Shown here piece by piece: positions 45,781 through 55,633 of a stretch of DNA of 64,000 nucleotides; the first letter of the stretch is position 1; every line of letters starts with the position of its first letter. The notes beneath the pieces are model-generated. The model had not been told where the DNA came from. It saw nothing but the letters and a program-made list of their open reading frames with translations, and made no database searches. The position numbers and the translations under genes were made by a program. Origin of the DNA: Paraburkholderia sp. BL10I2N1 (lineage in GTDB: Bacteria; Pseudomonadota; Gammaproteobacteria; Burkholderiales; Burkholderiaceae); contig NZ_SNWA01000001.1 in NCBI RefSeq assembly GCF_004361815.1, positions 3,658,001 to 3,722,000 on the forward strand. Reading direction: 5' to 3'.

Positions 45781-46675
45781 TCAGGCGGCCTGTGCGGTGA
45801 GCACCACCGGCAGATAGTTCTGCAGGTATTCCTCGAAATCAGCCCGGACTTCCGGATGGCGCAGCGCGAATTCGACCGTTGCCTTCAGATAGCCGAGCTT
45901 GCTGCCGCAATCGAAACGCGTGCCGAAATAGCGGTACGCGAGCACCTGCTCTTCCGTCAGCAGCGACTGCAATGCGTCCGTCAACTGCAACTCGCCGCCG
46001 GCACCCGGCTTGAGTGCGCGAATGTGCTTGAAAACCGTCGGCATCAGCACGTAGCGTCCGACCACGCCGAGATTCGACGGCGCCTGCTCGGGCGCGGGTT
46101 TCTCGACGATGCCTGACAGTTTGATCACGTCCTCTTCCCACTCGCGGCCGTCGACGACGCCGTACGAGCGGCTATCTTCGCGCGCGATGGTTTCGACGCC
46201 GACCACCGAGCTGTGATAGTGATTGAACACGTTCACGAGTTGCTTCATGACCGGCTGCGTGCTGTGCAGCAGGTCATCGGCAAGAATCACGGCAAACGGA
46301 CTCTCGCCAACCAGTTTTTCCGCGCACAGCACCGCATGGCCCAGCCCCAGCGCGGTCGCCTGGCGAACGTAGAAGCAGTCGACATGACTCGGCTTGATGT
46401 TGCGTACGAGATCGAGCAACTGCTCCTTGCCGCGCGCTTCGAGTTCAGCTTCGATTTCGTAGGACTTGTCAAAGTGATCTTCGATCGCGCGCTTGCTGCG
46501 CCCGGTGACGAAGATCATCTCCGTGATGCCAGCCTCGATGGCTTCTTCAACCGCATACTGAATGAGCGGCTTGTCGACGATAGGCAGCATTTCCTTCGGG
46601 CTGGCCTTGGTGGCCGGCAAAAAAACGCGTGCCGAGGCCTGCCACGGGAAACACGGCTTTGGTGACTTTCAGCAT
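45781..46675 (-). pseudogene. galU: UTP-glucose-1-phosphate uridylyltransferase, with an apparent +1 frameshift
   Basis: Makes UDP-glucose from UTP and glucose-1-phosphate, a precursor for cell-surface polysaccharide; corresponds in position to bceT. The N-terminus from ATG 46675 reads MLKVTKAVFPVAGLGTRF; the rest (LPATKASPKEMLPIVDKPL onward to 45781) is in another frame. The switch is at a run of seven T on the coding strand (46619-46625). Six T would restore a 297-residue protein of normal length. Reading from an internal start near 46620 would lose the nucleotide-binding loop, so it is not a functional alternative. Sequence error, recent mutation or slippage rescue remain open. Confidence 0.88.
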
Positions 46676-46769
46676 GGTATGGGTTCCCACCTCTGTTGAT
46701 GACTGAGCGAGCGCCGGCACGATGTGCGACACGCGGCGGCTCCGCGTCTTTTTAAAAGACTAGCTTAAA

Positions 46770-46797
46770 ATTATTCAGCTGAACGCATAAACTGCAA
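46770..46797 (-). promoter_or_regulatory. Possible galU promoter
   Basis: On the minus strand TTGCAG (46797-46792) and AATAAT (46775-46770) are separated by 16 nt, about 95 nt before the galU ATG in an AT-rich stretch. Confidence 0.4.
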
Positions 46798-46951
46798 TTA
46801 AATCGACAATCCGCAATTGCGGCGATCAGATTTGTCGCGATATGAAATATGAGTGGAAACAATTACGCCAGGCCATTCGTCATCCGGCAGGAATTTCCGG
46901 ATGCAATGCCCGAAATGCCCGACATTGCACCGGGCAATCGTCGATGAGCCG

Positions 46952-47098
46952 TTATTCCGTGTCATCCATCGGCGGCAGCTTGTCGCCCCCGTTCATCCTG
47001 AAACGGCTGATCGGCTCGTTGCGCAGCGCTTCGCGATAGGCGGAAATCCCGACGAGAATCAGCAGCACGGCGATACCCGCGAGCAGGTGCATATTCAT
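46952..47098 (-). CDS. Small membrane-anchored protein, hypothetical
   Basis: 48-codon frame. The first half is a single transmembrane helix (MHLLAGIAVLLILVGISAY), the second half polar (RFRMNGGDKLPPMDDTE). AAGG lies 8 nt before ATG 47098. The remaining parts of the 682-nt gap between galU and the acyltransferase are AT-rich and hold no other gene. No family recognised. Confidence 0.45.
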   Translation of the reverse strand: MNMHLLAGIAVLLILVGISAYREALRNEPISRFRMNGGDKLPPMDDTE

Positions 47099-47357
47099 GG
47101 CTGTACCTTTTGGTTCTGGTGATATGAGCGTTAAACTAGCATAAAAAAAACGGTAAATAATCCAATCTACCGATCCCGTTCAGGGCATATTTTTTTAATA
47201 TTCAGCGATTCATCAAGCGGTCTTTTTTATTACCCCTCGATATATATTTTTTATCATTTTTTGAGCGGTTCCTTGCATTACGATAGCCAGGCGAACCCAG
47301 GCTCGCTTGGGCGAGCGCGCCTATAAGCTTATTCATCCGCATGGACAAGGACTCCGC

Positions 47358-48560
47358 ATGAGCGACCCCGCACTGGATGCTTCCGCCTCCTCCCTGCCCT
47401 TCCCTGCAGCGCCGCGCGGCGTCTCGCGCGCGCAGAGCGTTCCCAAGGAACACATCATCGATGCGTTGCGGGGCCTTGCAGCCCTGCTCGTCGCCTACTT
47501 CCACTGCCGCCAGGTGACATGGGTCGGCATGCAGAACTTTCATCAGACAGCAGGCCGCGCGCTGGATCTGAATACGATCGTCTCGTATCTGACGTTTCCT
47601 GTCGCCTGGGGCTCGGCAGGCGTGCCGGTTTTCTTTGTCATCAGCGGCTATTGCATTCACCGCAGCGCGGCACAGCGACTCGCCGCGAATCCAGCTTACC
47701 GCCTCGACACAGTCAATTTCTGGGCACGGCGCTTCGCGCGCATTTACCCGGTCCTGCTCGCGGCGCTCTTGCTGACCTTCGCACTCGACTGGGCCAGCCA
47801 TCAGCTGCCGCCCGTCAATCACAAGCTGCTCGACATCGGTCCGCGCGCCTTCCTCGTCAACCTGTTTTCCCTGCAAGGCGTGGCAGGCAAAACCTATGGA
47901 TCGAATGGCGCACTCTGGACGCTGTCGATCGAGGTGCAGTTCTACGCGATCTATCCACTGCTGTTCGCGTTGCGCCGCCGGTTCGGCATGACACCGGTGC
48001 TCGCCATGATTGCGCTCATCAACGTCGCGTCCGCATTCGCGCTCGAACGGCATGAGATCCAGTTCTTCACCTCGTACTGGCTCTCGTGGACGATCGGCGC
48101 CTGGATCGCGGAAGCCAGGGTTCGCACGACGCCCGATTCGCGCGCCGCGTCGCCGTGGTTGTATCTGATCGCGTTTGTCTTCATGGCGCTCGGCTGCATT
48201 GCCTTCCACTTCGGCCAATACGCCGCATTCCAGCTATGGGCCGCTGGTTTCGCCTGCTATCTCTACAAGGCGCTGGACCAACGCGGTGACGGCAGTAACA
48301 CGCGTGGGCCTGGGTCGGCCGTCCGCCTGCTTTCACGCGTCGGCGACTTCAGTTTCTCGCTTTACCTGATCCACCTGCCGATCTTCGTCCTGCTATCGTC
48401 GCTGCTGTTCCGGTCAGCCTTTCAGGTCGAGATCTGGCCATCGTTCGCCTTCATGCTGGTCGCCATTCCCGTTGCTTACGTGTTCTACCGGCTGGTCGAA
48501 CTGCCCGCAATGAAGTGGTCTGCGAGCCTCAAGCCCAAAGCAAAAGCGGCGCGCGTATAA
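47358..48560 (+). CDS. Acyltransferase family membrane protein (OafA/YrhL type)
   Basis: 400-residue integral membrane acyltransferase of the acyl_transf_3 family, expected to O-acylate sugar residues of the polysaccharide. The family signature IDALRGLAALLVAYFHCRQ lies near residues 34-52, FFVISGYCIHRS near 92-103 and LWTLSIEVQFYAIYPL near 178-193. About ten hydrophobic segments follow one another. The start at 47358 has AAGGACTCCGC upstream. Position next to the two-domain glycosyltransferase matches bceS of the cepacian cluster. Confidence 0.92.
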   Translation: MSDPALDASASSLPFPAAPRGVSRAQSVPKEHIIDALRGLAALLVAYFHCRQVTWVGMQNFHQTAGRALDLNTIVSYLTFPVAWGSAGVPVFFVISGYCIHRSAAQRLAANPAYRLDTVNFWARRFARIYPVLLAALLLTFALDWASHQLPPVNHKLLDIGPRAFLVNLFSLQGVAGKTYGSNGALWTLSIEVQFYAIYPLLFALRRRFGMTPVLAMIALINVASAFALERHEIQFFTSYWLSWTIGAWIAEARVRTTPDSRAASPWLYLIAFVFMALGCIAFHFGQYAAFQLWAAGFACYLYKALDQRGDGSNTRGPGSAVRLLSRVGDFSFSLYLIHLPIFVLLSSLLFRSAFQVEIWPSFAFMLVAIPVAYVFYRLVELPAMKWSASLKPKAKAARV

Positions 48561-48673
48561 CGCCAACGCCGCCTGTATTGCCACCCCTGCTACGTATCCT
48601 GCAACTGATCTTTCATCCGCGTTCACACGCTTTCACACAGGGCGTCGCTGCCGCGCAGCGGCCGCCCTGATCC

Positions 48674-51169
48674 TCAAGCCTTCCCTGCAACCTTCTTCAG
48701 AATGCGCTCGACGCCGGACACGTAGTTGTCCGTTCCGAAGCGTTGCAGCGCGGTCCGATATCCGGCTGTGACGAGGCGGTCACGCAGCGACGCATGCGAT
48801 TGCAGCCGTGTGAGCGTATGGGCGAGAGCGAATGCGTCGCCCGGCTCGCACAGCAGGCCGTCCACCCCATCCTCGATGATCTCGATCACCCCACCTGCAC
48901 GCGCTGCGACCACCGGACGCTGCGCCAGCATGCCTTCGACGATCACGCGGCCAAACGGCTCAGGCGTGATCGACGAGTGCGCCACCACATCGACCGCGCA
49001 CATGCAGGCGGCGATATCGTGCTGGAAGCCGAGAAAATGCACGCGGTCGCCGATGTCGTGCGTCGCGACGAACGCCTGCAGTTCCGCCTCGTATTCGTCT
49101 TCGCCGAACAGCGGTGCGCCGACGAGCACCGCATGCATCTTCGGGTTGAGCAACATCGCTTCGAGCAGCACATGTTGTCCTTTCCAGCGCGCGAGGCGGC
49201 TAAACGAGCCGACCAGAAACGCATCTTCGGGCAGACCAAGTCGCGCACGCAGGACACTTTGCGAAACATCGCGCAACGCCTCGAACGGCGCGTCGGAAAT
49301 ACCGTTGAACACGACGTCGATCCGCTTGCTGTCGAAATTAGTCAGATCGGCGAACGCGCGCACCGACGCTGCCGAGTTCGCGATGACGTGCGCCAGGCCG
49401 AATTTCGCACACCACTTGATGATCGCCAGCTGCTTGCGGCCGAAATGTTCGGCGCTGACGATATCGCGCAGATGCCAGACCACCGGCTTGCGCGTGAGAC
49501 GCCCCGCCACCGCGCCGATCACCATCGCCCGCTGCGTGTTCGCATAGATCACGTCGGCGTTGCGCGCGCGTGCGGCGGTCGCGCGCACGAGCGACGCGAG
49601 CCCCTTCAAGGCCTGTCCCTTCGGCAGCTTGCCCCCCTGCTTGCGCACGTGACGCAGTGCGCCGGAATCGAGTACGTCGGCATTCACGCCTGCGTGGCCG
49701 AGCGCTACACGGAACGGACCATCGTCGAACAGGACCACCTGTATGCGCGCGCGCAGTGTCTTGACGATCTCGAGCAGCGAGAGCTCGGCGCCGCCCAGCA
49801 CGCCGCTTTGATCGATCGCCAGCACACGCATGCTCGCCGCCGCCTGGGCGGATTGTGCTGATGGCGGCGAGCCATCCAGCTTGACCGGTGCCCCCGCGTC
49901 GCAGGCGGGCAACGTCGCGCTGCGCAGCGCTGGAACGTTTTGCTGGACGTGCTCGAAAAAGCGCTCGCGAAAGTGTCTGGCCGAAAACTGCTCCGCGTTC
50001 GCCCGGCAATCCGCAGCCGAAAAACGCGTGCTGTTTGCGTCGAAATCATCGACGGCCGCGATGATGGAGTCCGTGCTCTGCTCGTCGAAGAACATGCCGG
50101 TCGGACGCGGCTCATAGAGATCGCGCACCGTTTCGAGTGCGCCGCCCTTGCCATACGCAATCACGGGGGTGCCGCAGGCCTGCGCTTCGACCACCGAAAT
50201 CCCGAAGTCTTCTTCCGCAGCGAACACAAAGGCCTTCGCGCGCCGCATCCTGTCGTGGAGCACCGCGAATGGCTGGTAACCCATGATCTCGACGTTCGGC
50301 GTCGCCTTCGCGCGAACCTTCTGCATGTCCGGTCCGTCACCGATCACGACGAGCCGCCGCTGCGGCATTTTCGCAAACGCCTCGACGATCAGATCGATCT
50401 TCTTGTACGGCACCATCCGCGAGGCGGTCAGATAGAAGTCTTCCTTCTGCTCGTTGAGCGAAAAAGCGTCGACATCCACCGGCGGAAAGATCACCTGCGC
50501 GTCGCGCTGATACACCTTCTTGATGCGCCGTGCGATGAACGCCGAATTCGCGACAAATGCGTCGACCGAATTCGATGTGCGGATGTCCCAGTTGCGGATG
50601 TAGTGAAGAATCATCCGCGCAAGCGCCGAACGCGGGCCGCTGATGAGATTCGACTGCTTCAGGTACTGATGCTGCAGGTCCCACGCGTAGCGGATCGGCG
50701 AATGCACGTAGCTGATATGAACCTGGTCGGGTCCGGTCAGCACGCCCTTCGCCACGGCATGGCTGCTGGAGATCACGACGTCATAGTCCGACACGTCGAG
50801 CTGCTCGATTGCGAGCGGCATCAACGGCAGCCATGCGCGATATTTCGTGCGCGCAAACGGCAGCTTCTGGATGAACGACGTGGTCACCGGCTTGCCACGC
50901 ACGAACGTGCGATCGTCGAGAAAATCGACGAGGCTGAACAGATCCGCATCCGGGAAACACGCGATGATCTGTTCCAGCACGCGCTCCGCGCCGGCATAGG
51001 TGACGAGCCAGTCGTGCACGATCGCAATGCGCACCGGCTTGTCGGGGCGAATGCCCGGCCGCTGCGGCGTTTTCGCGATCTGCGGCGGGACGGCGACTTC
51101 CGCGCTGGCGCTGCGTGCGGCTGGCGTCGACGGGCGCAGGACGGTTTTTTCAAGGACGTCGTGATTCAT
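48674..51169 (-). CDS. bceR: Fused two-domain GT4 glycosyltransferase
   Basis: 831-residue protein made of two complete GT-B/GT4 glycosyltransferase domains. The first (about 45-420) has IAIVHDWLVTYAGAERVLEQI and the donor-site EEDFGISVVEAQACGTPVIAYGKGG stretch. The second (about 460-825) begins MRVLAIDQSGVLGGAELSLLEI and has ITPEPFGRVIVEGMLAQRPVVA. A linker rich in Ala/Ser/Pro joins them. Such double enzymes add two successive sugars; the cepacian gene bceR has this architecture. Start ATG 51169 overlaps the flippase stop by 4 bp and has AGGAAAAGCGC upstream. Confidence 0.93.
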   Translation of the reverse strand: MNHDVLEKTVLRPSTPAARSASAEVAVPPQIAKTPQRPGIRPDKPVRIAIVHDWLVTYAGAERVLEQIIACFPDADLFSLVDFLDDRTFVRGKPVTTSFIQKLPFARTKYRAWLPLMPLAIEQLDVSDYDVVISSSHAVAKGVLTGPDQVHISYVHSPIRYAWDLQHQYLKQSNLISGPRSALARMILHYIRNWDIRTSNSVDAFVANSAFIARRIKKVYQRDAQVIFPPVDVDAFSLNEQKEDFYLTASRMVPYKKIDLIVEAFAKMPQRRLVVIGDGPDMQKVRAKATPNVEIMGYQPFAVLHDRMRRAKAFVFAAEEDFGISVVEAQACGTPVIAYGKGGALETVRDLYEPRPTGMFFDEQSTDSIIAAVDDFDANSTRFSAADCRANAEQFSARHFRERFFEHVQQNVPALRSATLPACDAGAPVKLDGSPPSAQSAQAAASMRVLAIDQSGVLGGAELSLLEIVKTLRARIQVVLFDDGPFRVALGHAGVNADVLDSGALRHVRKQGGKLPKGQALKGLASLVRATAARARNADVIYANTQRAMVIGAVAGRLTRKPVVWHLRDIVSAEHFGRKQLAIIKWCAKFGLAHVIANSAASVRAFADLTNFDSKRIDVVFNGISDAPFEALRDVSQSVLRARLGLPEDAFLVGSFSRLARWKGQHVLLEAMLLNPKMHAVLVGAPLFGEDEYEAELQAFVATHDIGDRVHFLGFQHDIAACMCAVDVVAHSSITPEPFGRVIVEGMLAQRPVVAARAGGVIEIIEDGVDGLLCEPGDAFALAHTLTRLQSHASLRDRLVTAGYRTALQRFGTDNYVSGVERILKKVAGKA

Positions 51170-52632
51170 GCGCTTTTCCTCGGGTTCAGTCGCAGCAGCA
51201 GAGAACGGGCAAGCTCGCGTACAGCGGGCGTCATCGTGAGCGACCAGCCGACATTCGCGAGCACGATCACGGCGCCCGCTGCGATCGCGATCGCGAGACT
51301 GGAAAGGAAACTGGCCAGATACAGGCTGCCCAGCAGGAAGGCCAGATGCGGCAGCATGTCGAACAGGATCGGGCGTGCCCGGATGGCGGACAGCCACAAC
51401 AGCACGGCGTAGTCGAACAGCGACCGGGCTGCCACCGCCACCGCCGCACCAGCCACGCCAAAATATCTGATGCCGAACCATAGCCCGGCGGCGAGGAGCG
51501 GCAACTCGAAGAGCGCGACACGTGCCGCTGAAGCGGGGTTGACCTGCGACTGGATCAGGACGCGCGTGACGTTCGCCTGCCCGATGAGCCACACCGATAT
51601 GACGAGGATGCGTCCGACCGGCGCGGCCTGCACCGCGAGATCGTTGCCCACCCACAGCCGCAGGAACGGTTCAAGGGCGAACATCGTCACGATCGCAATC
51701 GGCGTGAACGCGCTGTTGAGAAATTCGAGCGACTGCTGCGCAATCGTGCCCGCATGGTCGCGACGAACCGCGGACATCCGCGGGAACAGCGTGCGGACGA
51801 AGGCGGTCGACAGCATGTTCAGACGCATCACCAGATTCTGCGGCACCGTGTAGTACGTGACGAAGCGCGCGCCGAGCCCTGTGCCGAGCATCACGCGGTC
51901 GAGCGACTCGGAGACCATGTTGGTGACGCTCGTGATCAACATCCAGCCGCCGAAGCTGAACAGGTCCTTCGCGACCCCGAGCTGCGGCGCGCGAATCCGG
52001 CGAATATTGAGCACCTTGATCGTCGAGCGGCCGAGCATGAGCCCGGCAATGAGCCGCGCCACCACCGCGGCCGCCAGCACGTTCTGCAGATTCGGCGCGA
52101 TCAGCCATGCCGCGCCGAGCGGCAGCAGCTGGAACAGAAACGTACCGATGGTCTGGTTGGTGTTGTAGATGCCAAAGCGTTCAGCCCCGTTGATTGCGCC
52201 AGCAAACACCCACGAGACGTTGGCGATCGGAATCGCAATCGCAAGCCAGGGCAACGCCATGTACACCTCGTGCCGCAACGCCGGCGACACCTTCGAGAAG
52301 TACGCGGTGTACATGAACGCGCCGAAATAAATCACGAGGCCGCCGATGATGCCCGTGCACAGATTGAGCCAGAACGCGCTCCAGAAGACCCTGGCGCTCT
52401 CTTCATCGTCGCCCGATGCGCGCGCCTTCGAAATGTGATTCTGCGCGGCCATGCTCATGCCGAGATCGAGAATTCCGAAGTAGCCGATCAGCGTCCACAC
52501 GAGGCTGATCACGCCATATCGCTCGACGCCAAGCGTCCTGATGTACGCCGGCACCGTGACGAGCGAAACAAAGGTCGGCAGGACCAGCCCGCAAAAATTG
52601 ATCGCCACGTTCTTGAGGATGCCTTTGTCCAT
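51166..52632 (-). CDS. bceQ: Polysaccharide flippase (Wzx/MATE-like)
   Basis: 488-residue multi-pass membrane protein (about 12-14 hydrophobic segments) of the polysaccharide export superfamily, expected to flip lipid-linked repeat units across the inner membrane. The N-terminal MDKGILKNVAINFCGLVLPTFVSLVTVPAYIR segment is typical of Wzx proteins. The ATG at 52632 gives the normal N-terminus; a longer frame upstream has no family similarity. Coupled to the downstream glycosyltransferase by ATGA overlap. Confidence 0.9.
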   Translation of the reverse strand: MDKGILKNVAINFCGLVLPTFVSLVTVPAYIRTLGVERYGVISLVWTLIGYFGILDLGMSMAAQNHISKARASGDDEESARVFWSAFWLNLCTGIIGGLVIYFGAFMYTAYFSKVSPALRHEVYMALPWLAIAIPIANVSWVFAGAINGAERFGIYNTNQTIGTFLFQLLPLGAAWLIAPNLQNVLAAAVVARLIAGLMLGRSTIKVLNIRRIRAPQLGVAKDLFSFGGWMLITSVTNMVSESLDRVMLGTGLGARFVTYYTVPQNLVMRLNMLSTAFVRTLFPRMSAVRRDHAGTIAQQSLEFLNSAFTPIAIVTMFALEPFLRLWVGNDLAVQAAPVGRILVISVWLIGQANVTRVLIQSQVNPASAARVALFELPLLAAGLWFGIRYFGVAGAAVAVAARSLFDYAVLLWLSAIRARPILFDMLPHLAFLLGSLYLASFLSSLAIAIAAGAVIVLANVGWSLTMTPAVRELARSLLLRLNPRKSA

Positions 52633-52784
52633 CAGATGCCTTTGAGTCGTTGATACGGTTGCCGCACTGGCCGCGTTTGTTGCGCTGCACACGACGTGGC
52701 GAGGCCAGCATCGAGTAGAACACGTAAAAAATCGGCACCGCCTTTGTCGCGCTGCAAGAAAATAATTCAGACCGCGTCAGGCGT

Positions 52785-54980
52785 TCACGCCGGTTTCCAG
52801 CGATACATCATTACTTTTCCGCGCGCATCCTCTTCGACGAAGATCAGATATTCGCCATCGCTGCGCCGGTGTGCGCTGATACCGTTTGGCACATCCACCC
52901 AGCCCGATGCGCGTCCCACTTCCGGTCCTGGGCGGATCACGCCCACCTCCCTGCCTGAATCCCTGTCGTAGACGTGGACCGCGCCGACCGGCTCGACGGC
53001 GAACACGTATTGCCCTTCGACCGTGAGCCCGATCACCGTAGCGATCGGCTTTGCCTTCGTGTCCCACGGCAACGGAATCGCGTAACGCTGCACGGGTTTG
53101 CCCGTCGACCAACTGTCATAACGCACCAGCAGCCGTCCGGCTTCCTTCCAGAACGAGTGGTCCACCGGCAGATCGGCTGTGTAGCCGGTGGCGTAGAGCG
53201 AGTCGCTGGCAGGGTCGTAAATCGCACGATGCAACTCGGTGAAAGGCGCGGGCACGGGGTACGTCGTCAGGTTCGAATACGAGTAGACCGGGTTGCCGAT
53301 CGCATCGAGTCCGCCAAAGCGGAAGCGATAGATACCCTTCGAGTCGCGCGCGCGCCAGATGTCGCCCTCGCTATCAACCCACCAGCCCCAGCCACCGATC
53401 AGTTTTGCGCCGCTCGTGTTCGGGGTGAATTCGTTGGCGTCGAACCTGCCATTGCCGTTTGCGTCGCGCCAGATCCAGTCACCGCCGGGCGGCGCGTTCG
53501 GCACGCGCGTCACGCCCCGGTCGCGGCCCGCGATAAAGCCCGACGGAATGGCCACTTCGCCGTCACGGGCCGGATCGAAGCGATAGATCTTCAGATGGTC
53601 TGCGTACATATCTGTCAGAAACAGGAACGTGCGGCCTTTCAGCTTGCGGGCAATCGGTAACCCCGGCCATTGATCGACACTGAATACCGGGTCCTCGGGG
53701 TACTTGAAGCGATTCGACAGGAAACCCGCGTATTTCCACTCCTGCCCCGGCGGCTTCGACAGATCGAGGTCGAAGCGCTTGTTGCCGGTATAAACACTAT
53801 CGGGCCGCGACGGATCCATCCATGCGCCGTCGACGAACAGCAAGCCCTGCAACTGCCACGTCTGATGGCCATCGGGCGCATAACTTTCGAGGGTTGCGCC
53901 AAGGCCTGCGCCAATCGGCGCGAAGCGCGGCCCGATGCCGTTAGTCGATACATAGACGTTGCCGCGTGCATCCACGCCCACCGCCGTCAGTCCGTTGAAA
54001 CGCTGCGGGCCGGGCCGCCCCGGCACCCCCGAGAAAATGCCGCCTCGCTCGCCCAGCGCGCCACTTGCCACATATCGACCGTTGCTCCTGCTGAAGAACA
54101 GCACCTGCTGAGGCGGTCCGTTGTCCGCCACCAGCACGCGCCCTTGTCCATCCACTGCGAGATCGACCGGCACGGTATCCGCGGGGAGCGGCAATTCATC
54201 ATTGAGACGCTGTCCGGTCGCCGTGTAGTGCGCGATGCCGGGCGCGCGCTCGCCGAGCGTATCGGTCAGCACCCACAACGTGCCATCAGGCGCGAGGGCG
54301 ATGCGGCCGGGTTCGTGTACCGCCCAAGTCGTCTTCTGGACCATCGATTCGGCGTCATACACTTCGACGCGGTCGTGCGTGGCATTTGACGCATACAGTG
54401 TCGAATCGCTCGCCGCGAGTCCGGTGATATCCGCCGTCGTGCCCGTCGGCACCTCATTCACCCTCAGGAAGCCGGCTGCGAGCCATGCACGCTGATCCGT
54501 CGCATTGGCCGAAGGCTGAAACGGCACGCTGCGTTTGGGATCGGCAATCTCTCGACGCGAAATGCCGTACCACTGCTTACCTTTTTCCGGCCAGATGCCG
54601 GGAGAAACCAGGTGACCTCGCTCGTTACCCACGGCCACGGCGAGAAACACGTATTTGCGATTGACGGCAACCGCATTGCCGCCGCCGTTGCCCCATCCGT
54701 GTGTGCCACCCGCGAATCCGAGCATCCTGCCGTTCTGATACACGCTCGCTTCCGCGCCGCTTTCGTCCCATGGCGCGTTCGTGTACACCTTGCCATCAGG
54801 CGCGACCGCGATCGCGGTGATGTTGATCTGCGTCCATGTCCCGTCGCCGTAGCCGAACGTATTGCCGATCCATGACGTCTTCGCATTCAGCGCGGTTTCT
54901 GCCGACACCACCTGCGATGCCACGCATAGCAGCGCGTAGACGCACGTGGCAAAAAATCTGGCCAACAACGGACGCGACAA
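52785..54980 (-). CDS. Secreted beta-propeller (NHL/SMP-30-like) protein with EF-hand-like loop
   Basis: 731-residue protein from a TTG start at 54980, chosen because GGAGGA lies 7 nt upstream and the N-terminus then begins with a short basic stretch. A signal peptide is visible (residues 1-27, ending VVSA). The mature part has repeated VAPDGKVY, LAPDGTLWVLTD, VDGQGRVLVAD and VDARGNVYVSTNG blades, the mark of NHL-like propellers, and DANGNGRFDANEF near residue 500 resembles a calcium-binding EF-hand. It follows the flippase gene upstream in the same leftward unit. A periplasmic or extracellular sugar-polymer role is inferred; the gene corresponds in position to bceP. Confidence 0.8.
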   Translation of the reverse strand: MSRPLLARFFATCVYALLCVASQVVSAETALNAKTSWIGNTFGYGDGTWTQINITAIAVAPDGKVYTNAPWDESGAEASVYQNGRMLGFAGGTHGWGNGGGNAVAVNRKYVFLAVAVGNERGHLVSPGIWPEKGKQWYGISRREIADPKRSVPFQPSANATDQRAWLAAGFLRVNEVPTGTTADITGLAASDSTLYASNATHDRVEVYDAESMVQKTTWAVHEPGRIALAPDGTLWVLTDTLGERAPGIAHYTATGQRLNDELPLPADTVPVDLAVDGQGRVLVADNGPPQQVLFFSRSNGRYVASGALGERGGIFSGVPGRPGPQRFNGLTAVGVDARGNVYVSTNGIGPRFAPIGAGLGATLESYAPDGHQTWQLQGLLFVDGAWMDPSRPDSVYTGNKRFDLDLSKPPGQEWKYAGFLSNRFKYPEDPVFSVDQWPGLPIARKLKGRTFLFLTDMYADHLKIYRFDPARDGEVAIPSGFIAGRDRGVTRVPNAPPGGDWIWRDANGNGRFDANEFTPNTSGAKLIGGWGWWVDSEGDIWRARDSKGIYRFRFGGLDAIGNPVYSYSNLTTYPVPAPFTELHRAIYDPASDSLYATGYTADLPVDHSFWKEAGRLLVRYDSWSTGKPVQRYAIPLPWDTKAKPIATVIGLTVEGQYVFAVEPVGAVHVYDRDSGREVGVIRPGPEVGRASGWVDVPNGISAHRRSDGEYLIFVEEDARGKVMMYRWKPA

Positions 54981-55633
54981 ATGAGGTTCCTCCAATCAGT
55001 GCCATTTCACGGCATGCTGCATGCGGCAAGCGTCCCGGAGTCCCGGCGAGTGTCTCAATGGAATGATTGCCAGAATGGCGAAAAGGCGCGGCAAACAGCG
55101 GGACCAGAAGCGTGGCCCAGGCGCAACACAAACAGGGAGCACAACGAAAACGTCGGGCCTGCAGACCGGCGGCGCGACCGATACATCACAGCGGTCCAGC
55201 ATGGGCGAAGCGCAACCGGTCAAACCATCACAATGTCCCACAGTACGCGGAAAATACGGCGCGACGAAATTCGAAAATAATTCAAAAATATTCAGGAATT
55301 AAGGTTAGAGAAAGGCGAGAGCCGATTGCGAAATCATGGTGCACGACGTGACACGAGAGATAGCGGAATCCCACATGTTTGAAGGCTTGGTTCGAAGCGG
55401 ATGCTTCCGCAGCGCTTGCCCGATTCGATATCGAAGCGCCACCTCGGATTCATTTGATTACAACTCGAATCCATTGTTTCGATTTATCGGTGGCATTCGA
55501 GTTTTTTCATCAGTTTATTTTCCCTAGAATGAACCTCACTTCTGTCGGTCGCCGGTCCGACTGCGGACTTTAGCGGCAGCAATTGCAGACGAGTCCCTGT
55601 CCCGGCGCATACGGCGCCAACCATGGACGGCCT
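54981..55633. other. Divergent AT-rich intergenic region
   Basis: 653 nt between two divergent polysaccharide transcription units. GC-rich in the first 250 nt, then AT-rich (55255-55320, 55440-55530). A 9-bp inverted repeat occurs at 55462-55503. Short frames here have no support. It most likely holds promoters for both directions. Confidence 0.5.
55462..55503. repeat. 9-bp inverted repeat upstream of the acyltransferase-hydrolase-gmd unit
   Basis: AACTCGAAT (55462-55470) and ATTCGAGTT (55495-55503) flank 24 nt and a T-run follows. It lies 131 nt before the acyltransferase start. Confidence 0.4.

Noticed and set aside
45781..46620. galU as an intact shorter gene starting near 46620
   Set aside because: That start lacks the N-terminal nucleotide-binding loop, which is clearly present one frame away.
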